Origin: Thamnidium elegans
Taxonomy: Eukaryota; Mucoromycota; Mucoromycetes; Mucorales; Mucoraceae
Length of the DNA: 64,000 nucleotides
Direction: 5' to 3'
NCBI GenBank assembly: GCA_025201345.1
Contig: JAIXMG010000025.1
Span: 310,001-374,000, forward strand
Shown here: piece by piece, positions 58,640-64,000 of the stretch
Numbering within the stretch: position 1 is the stretch's first letter
Layout of the letters: each line of letters begins with the position of its first letter
The notes under the pieces: model-generated
Databases searched by the model: none
Seen by the model: the letters and a program-made list of their open reading frames with translations, nothing else
Told to the model about the DNA's origin: nothing
Program-made: the position numbers and the translations under genes

Positions 58640-61292
58640 ACAAGAAAGAAATAAGATGTATAATATAGTGATTTTTTTCTTCTCTTTTTCTCTTTCTTAT
58701 AAGGTTTCTTGAAACAAAAATGCACAGACTCTTTTTTATTTACTGTAAAGTAGAAAGTATAGTGTAACAAATATTTAGAAACATTTTTTTTTTTTTTTGT
58801 ATTTATCCAGTGATTGGTCTCGTTATTTTTTGAATGAAAGTTACTATCGTGCTCTTATTTGGGTAATTTTTAATTGTTATTGTCGATCTGTGAGTATATG
58901 TTTTATATATAAGAGGCTACTACAATGTTTGAAAAACTGGAAGGTTTCCCAAGTAAGTTTAAATGGCTTTCATGACATCAGTAGAAAATATTAACTTTTA
59001 ACTAAACTGCACTATAGCTCTATAAAAAGTAAACTGTTGGGCTTGGAAAAGGATGTCCAACGGCGTGTTATAAGTAAAGTATCTAACTATTTCGATCATA
59101 ACGAAGAAGATGGAAACAATACCCACACTTAGCTACAGCTTGAATCATACCAATAGAATTAGCCCTATAAGATGTACATAAATGGGTGATTCAAAGCGCA
59201 TTAATCAGAACTATTTAAGAGAAATAATTAGAGCCACTTTATCACATTATAATTTTATAACTTACTCTTTTTAGATTTGTCGAGTTCGTGGCAAAAGATA
59301 TGTAGACGTTTTTTTGTTTTTGTTTTTAAAAGGTCTTCCAAGGGTCCCAATCCTTTATTTAAAGGTAATGATTTTACGCCTTTAAGAGATAACTCAATTT
59401 GGGGTTTAATGACCCACCCAACCCCATTCAGGAGCAAGCCTCTGTTTATATTGAATTAGGTATTCGGATCATAATACCGTATTTTTGTTCTACTTACGCA
59501 GTTTTGTAAGCTTTAGCAGCATTATCAGCGAGTAAATCTGCTTTTCCTACATGTTTTACCGTAAACATAACGCATTGTAAAGCTACACTATGATCAGTTC
59601 TCCATTCCGTAACTATACTCATCCCTAGTTATTGAGTAAAGAATAGTTATAATTTTTCTTACCAAGAGGAGGTGTTGTGTGGGGTCAAACGCAAATGGGC
59701 TTTACGTCAATATATGATGTTGTTTAGCACTTGTACCGCTTCTTCTAGTAAATACATAAAAAAAGTTTATTATTTCAGCTTAGTTTATAAAACTCTTCTT
59801 AATAAACAAATAAATATTTCGAGAATGCCCTTTTTTTAAACGTGCATATAAAAGAATGGATATTCGATCCAGGATAATCTAGAAGTATAGTTGAAATGTA
59901 TTAATCAATAAGCATGTGCATCCATATATATGAATTATAACTAAACTCTATTTACAATTAGACTATGGGTTTTCTTATTGTACACGTTAAAAATATTGAT
60001 ATACTAACGAAAACTATTTTGACAGAACAACCTTTTTTTTTTACTGCGATTTTTTGTAATTAATCTGTTTATATATAGGATTACACCTCATAACGCACAG
60101 ACATGTACATGAACAGACTTAATACATAAAAAAGAAAAGTATATATATTTGTCAAGTGACATAGTTTTTAGCACTCAATATACTAGCACAGTTGAATATG
60201 GCGCATAATATATTTTAGCAGAATATAATTCAGATGTGACACCATTTATCAGACCAAACAAGTTGAAATAAAGCATGTGATGCCCCTGCCTACTCTTTTT
60301 AAATCGGGTAGGGCCTATATATTCACTTTGTTTTGCATTATATGCAGCTTAGATCTTCTTATATACGGGACAAACAGAAGAATAACATAGTGTGAAACTT
60401 TAATATTGATAACCACATGGTTTTTGCGGCAATAAATTGCCTCACGATTTTTTATATATGTATATATTTTTTTTTCTTACTAAAGACTAAATTTTCATAT
60501 ATTTTCTAGGAAGTGATACCAAAGGGTGTACTAGAAAATAATAATGAATTTACTTTATATTAAACACTTATAAAACGTCTTCTTTAATTAGAGTTAATGC
60601 TATATACACGTAACATTTTATATGGTACCGCAAAGAATTCCGCTAGAAGACCTTTTTATTATTATTATCTCTCTCTCTTTACTGATAAACGAGTACTTTC
60701 TCTATCATTTTTGAAAGTTTGTATGTTGTTTAAAGACTATCAAGCTTTCTTGAATACAAAAAATAAACACCTTTACAAGGGCAGGTTTTTTTTTAGGTCC
60801 GTCCCCAAACAGTAGCGACGGTTACACCAACTGTAATCATTACAAAACGACAATGAGTTTCTCTTTGTAAGCTACCGAAAATTAACAACACATCTATTAC
60901 AATTAGAATATACTTAAGCCAGTTGTTATAAAGGCACTGATCATCTAAATATTAGTTAAAAAAACGGATCCTTTTCTGTTTAAAACGATGTGGGCACTTA
61001 ATAAGGAAATATGACGTAGCCATTACATTGTATTTAATTGATTGATTTCTAATGTCCGATACCTTTTTTTTTTTCGTCCTTTTTTATTTTCTTTTTCCTT
61101 TTTTTTATATATTTTTTTTTTTTTGCCTGTTCTCTTTCTTTTTTTTTTCTTGAATTACATTTGGTTAAGGTAAGCATATAAAAGTGTATAAACAAGTAAA
61201 TGTTCACAAGTAATTAACATTAATAGTCTAGGACGACATTATATTATTCAACAAGTTCATTTTAAGGTCTGAAAAAAAAAAAGAAGAAAAAT
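58640..61292. other. Large intergenic region
   Basis: About 2.65 kb. Besides the spliced-looking relic at 59255-59765 (listed separately) it holds AT-rich sequence and pyrimidine tracts (61061-61150) just upstream of the bZIP gene. Frames at 58797-58994 and 60597-60815 are unconvincing. No RNA genes seen. Confidence 0.5.
59255..59765 (-). pseudogene. Unidentified gene relic with a recognisable intron
   Basis: On the minus strand AHLRLTPHNTSSW (ending about 59664) joins, through a GTAAGA...ACTAG intron, to MSIVTEWRTDHSVALQCVMF and VKHVGKADLLADNAAKAY (to about 59505). After a gap, VGWVIKPQIELSLKGVKSLP and PLEDLLKTKTKKRLHIFCHE follow (59437-59260), partly in another frame. A stop lies upstream of the first block. 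It reads like a helical cytosolic protein that has lost its 5' end and its frame. I cannot name the family. Confidence 0.4.
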
Positions 61293-62653
61293 ATGACTAG
61301 TACTGTGGAAAAAGAAGTTAAAGAAAAGACACCTGGTAAAAAAAGAAAAGAAAATATACATAACATTAGATATTATGTATTTACACTAATATAATGTGTG
61401 TTATACGAAATAGATAATAGTCCACCTATGGCGGTGTTACCTTTAAATTCAAGTACGAAATTAGATCAAGAGCCTAATCCATTTGAACAAAGTTTTTCAG
61501 GTGCATCAGTAGAAGATAAAGCTAATTCTATAAAACTACCACCTGTGGCATCAATCACCAGTCCAGCTGTGAAGGCTGCATCTGTAGTACCTGTTATAGG
61601 AGGAGGTATTTTGCCGAAAGAAGTATCAAATCAATTTAATTGGGATACACTGAGAACAGGGCCATTATCACCTTCCATGTTACAAGGACCTGCTAAAACA
61701 GAAGAATACTATCAAAAGGGACAATTAGCGCCTCCTAGTAACTATTCAGCTAGAAGTTCATTCTCTTCTTCTACAGATATCCAATATATGCAACAACAAC
61801 CACAACAACATCATCAACAACAACATCAACAAGTTAAAACTGAACATGATGTATATTCTCATCGTATGCATCATCAACGACAACAAAAGAGAAAACAGTC
61901 TGAAGATAATCATTCTATTGATAGTAATCATTCTTCTGTACAAAAGAAATCAAGAAGAACTAGAAGAAGGTCTTCTATGTTGGATGATGAAGATGATGAC
62001 AGTAAAAATAGATCAAGAGCTTCTAGTAGTAAAGAACCTGAAGATGATGAAAAGAGAAAGAACTTTTTAGAAAGAAACAGAATTGGTAAAAAAAAAAAAA
62101 CCAGAGAAAAAATGACTAATCAAAACGAAGTAACTAATTTTTTTATTTTATTTTGACAGCTGCTTTAAAATGTCGTCAAAGAAAAAAGCAATGGTTAAAT
62201 AATCTTCAAGCAAAAGTAGAATTTTTATCTAGTGATAATGAAAGACTTCAAGTGCAATCTGATTCTTTGAAAGAGGAAATTGTTAATTTGAAAACATTAT
62301 TATTAGCTCATAAAGAATGCCCTGTTGCGCAATCAAATGGTTTCCATGCTAGTGCTATTCAAAAGGCAATGCCTACCATGTTGACACAACAACATATGAT
62401 GAATAGAAGTAGTCCTATGGTAAACCCTTATAGTCGACCACCAGCTCCAACTGTTCCTCCACCTCCACTTCCTTCTTCACAACAACAACAATTGCCACCT
62501 ACTTCACAGCCTGCGTCTTCTTCCTCAGCGCCTCGGTTTCAAAGAGCAAATATGGTAGGTTTGCCTACACAAGGTCAACAAGAATCAAATAATAATCAAG
62601 GCATGATTACAAGCAGTGGAACTGGTGGTACTTCAAGTGTATTAAGATTTTAA
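61293..62653 (+). CDS. bZIP transcription factor of the Atf1/ATF-CREB type
   Basis: Three exons (61293-61335, 61414-62085, 62160-62653) give 402 aa. The early segment LDQEPNPFEQSFS is the conserved N-terminal block of Atf1-like stress factors. A Gln/His-rich stretch (YMQQQPQQHHQQQHQQ) and a basic linker precede the bZIP at about residues 222-285: KRKNFLERNRIAALKCRQRK (basic region, NxxAAxxCR form) and leucines in LQAKVEFLSSDNERLQVQ. The intron splits the basic region between ERNRI and AALKCR. The C-terminus is Pro/Gln/Ser rich. It probably binds CRE sites in stress, light or sexual responses downstream of a Hog1-type MAPK, as Atf1 does. Confidence 0.93.
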
Positions 62654-62924
62654 AAAATGAAAAAAAAACAAAATTATATATACATATACCATTTAAACCT
62701 TTCTATTGTACATTTTCTCTCTCTTTCTCTCTCTTTTCGTGCTCTTTCTTTTCTTTCCTTTTTTTTTTAAATACATGCATTAGTGAATAATAATAATAAA
62801 AAAAAGAACCCCCTTTTTTTTATTAAATATAAACTGTACAAGATAAAAGTTGTAAAAAATAAAACCGCTCAACATATATAATTTGTTGATATATATTTTT
62901 CCTGTCTGTTGAACGGTATTAATG

Positions 62925-63381
62925 TTATCTCTTTTTAAATCCAAACTTTTTCCGCTCGTAAAATAAGTCAGTCTTTGAAGAACCAAGGTTGATAATCTTG
63001 GGACATCCTTCACGATCCTTTTCTAATCTTGTACATCCTACACAGTAATAAGCATCGGATACACCTGCTCCTCCACAAATGACACAACGGCCTTGGAAAG
63101 AGCCTGAATGTTTTTGTTAGTATCTTTCTGGGTGGTTTTATATGTATATATACGTATATATTTTACTTACCAAAGTTACATTCGTCACAAATACGTACTA
63201 ATGTTGCAGGTCTTACATAACTATTTTTTTTTTTTATGAGCATATATTTTCTTAATAAAATGACATCTCTTGCTTACCTATCACAAATAACACATTTACC
63301 ATCACACTTTTCACATAAACGACCAATGGCAATACCTGGTTGTTTACGGCAAAAGATCAAATCAGGATGATGTTTAGCCAT
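62925..63381 (-). CDS. RDS3: SF3b spliceosome subunit Rds3/PHF5A
   Basis: Three exons (63381-63278, 63220-63171, 63103-62925) give exactly 110 aa, the size of PHF5A. The start [20 protein letters not shown] and the cysteine pattern [41 protein letters not shown] form the three zinc sites of the knotted fold. The C-terminus [14 protein letters not shown] is conserved. The protein sits in SF3b beside SF3B1 and contacts the branch-site adenosine in U2 snRNP. Confidence 0.97.
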
Positions 63382-64000
63382 TGTTTTGCTTTGCAAAGAA
63401 AAAAAAAAAACTGTGCCGCGTTTATTTATTTTTTTGGAAGTTAGACTGTGACTGCCCAAAATAAAGTGAGTTCCTTCTTTTTGCTATGAATTAGTTGCAC
63501 TATATGTTAAGATGAATTATGATTAATTAAACCGGTATGCTTCGTAATTACAGCAGTAGGGTGTTTTCTTTGTAGACTATTATTTTGGAAGCTTTGAATG
63601 TTGGTCTCGAAAAAAGAGGTATGTTAAACACTAGCAAAAAAGCAAAGAAAAAAAAAGTTACTCTATACTTTAAAGTTCTAATTATACATCCAGCAGAGAG
63701 TCCCTGCTTTAAATTATCACTTAGAAAAACGAATTCAACATTTACAGATAAAAAAAAAACTGTCAATTAAGCAACAAAAATATGTTGTATATGGAAAAAA
63801 ACAAATAAGCCAATCACGTGTAACTTCTGCGCCATGTATATTTTTTCCTCTTTTTTTTTTTTTTTTCGCAGTTACAAGTTATTTCTTTTTCTCTCTTTGC
63901 ATTTTTTTTTTTAAAGAAAAAGATATAAAAAAAAATGAAGGTAAAAAGAAAAGTTTTTTATATGGGATAGATATTTTAATTCTGTATACTAGTTAATTAG
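63382..64000. other. RDS3 upstream flank to window end
   Basis: About 620 bp. A CCAAT directly abuts an E-box (CCAATCACGTG, 63810-63820), followed by pyrimidine tracts (63840-63912), so a plus-strand gene probably starts near or beyond the window end. The short frame 63585-63770 is Lys-rich and unconvincing. Confidence 0.4.

Noticed and set aside
60287..60322. Possible hairpin or RNA (GCCCCTGCCTAC..GGGTAGGGCC)
   Set aside because: Pairing is imperfect and no known RNA features or promoter are visible.

Overview
The window is AT-rich nuclear DNA from a filamentous fungus, most likely an early-diverging Mucoromycota species (Mucorales-like). The reasons are the very AT-rich, homopolymer-filled spacers, the many short spliceosomal introns (mostly 50-100 nt), the fungal gene set (ERG1, ATP15, allantoinase, HsbA-like wall protein, AVT1, Sit4-associated SAPS protein) and a decayed copy of what I remember as a multi-copy Mucorales gene family. 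Species is not assignable by eye. I rebuilt the exon structures by hand; every accepted model keeps phase across all junctions.

Layout. 1-5 kb: 3' end of a P5B-type ATPase, the seven-knuckle RNA-binding protein Gis2/CNBP, and ATP synthase epsilon (ATP15). 5-11.6 kb: a complete 17-exon REV3 (DNA polymerase zeta) on the minus strand. 11.6-20 kb is sparse: a truncated DUF1399-like ORF, a beta-hydroxyacid dehydrogenase and a disordered Ser-rich protein. 20-22.7 kb is a small accessory island: a decayed gene of an ExQ-bearing (possible PD-(D/E)XK) family, a 158-bp Tc1/mariner-type MITE, a 51-bp perfect inverted repeat and an inverted duplicate of one exon of the decayed gene. 22.8-32.7 kb is dense: Rag GTPase Gtr2, Tpa1/OGFOD1 prolyl hydroxylase, UQCC2/Cbp6, Hop2, an alpha/beta-hydrolase fused to a dual-specificity phosphatase, and a coiled-coil protein. 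32.8-44.8 kb: a 61-aa gene, a CDK5RAP1-type tRNA methylthiotransferase with an unusual C-terminal LYR-like domain, a G-alpha subunit, a GH3 beta-glucosidase interrupted by one in-frame stop, allantoinase and an HsbA-like secreted protein. 46.9-63.4 kb: a conserved unknown protein, lipin (PAH1), squalene epoxidase (ERG1) divergent from a SAPS protein, AVT1, an Atf1-like bZIP factor and the SF3b subunit Rds3/PHF5A.

There is no operon logic. Shared themes are mitochondrial function (ATP15, UQCC2, the CDK5RAP1-LYR fusion), nutrient and TOR-related signalling (Gtr2, SAPS, AVT1, G-alpha) and lipid/sterol synthesis (PAH1, ERG1). The most unusual signals are five GC-AG introns among about 89 reconstructed, two protein fusions, the foldback/MITE island and the interrupted beta-glucosidase.
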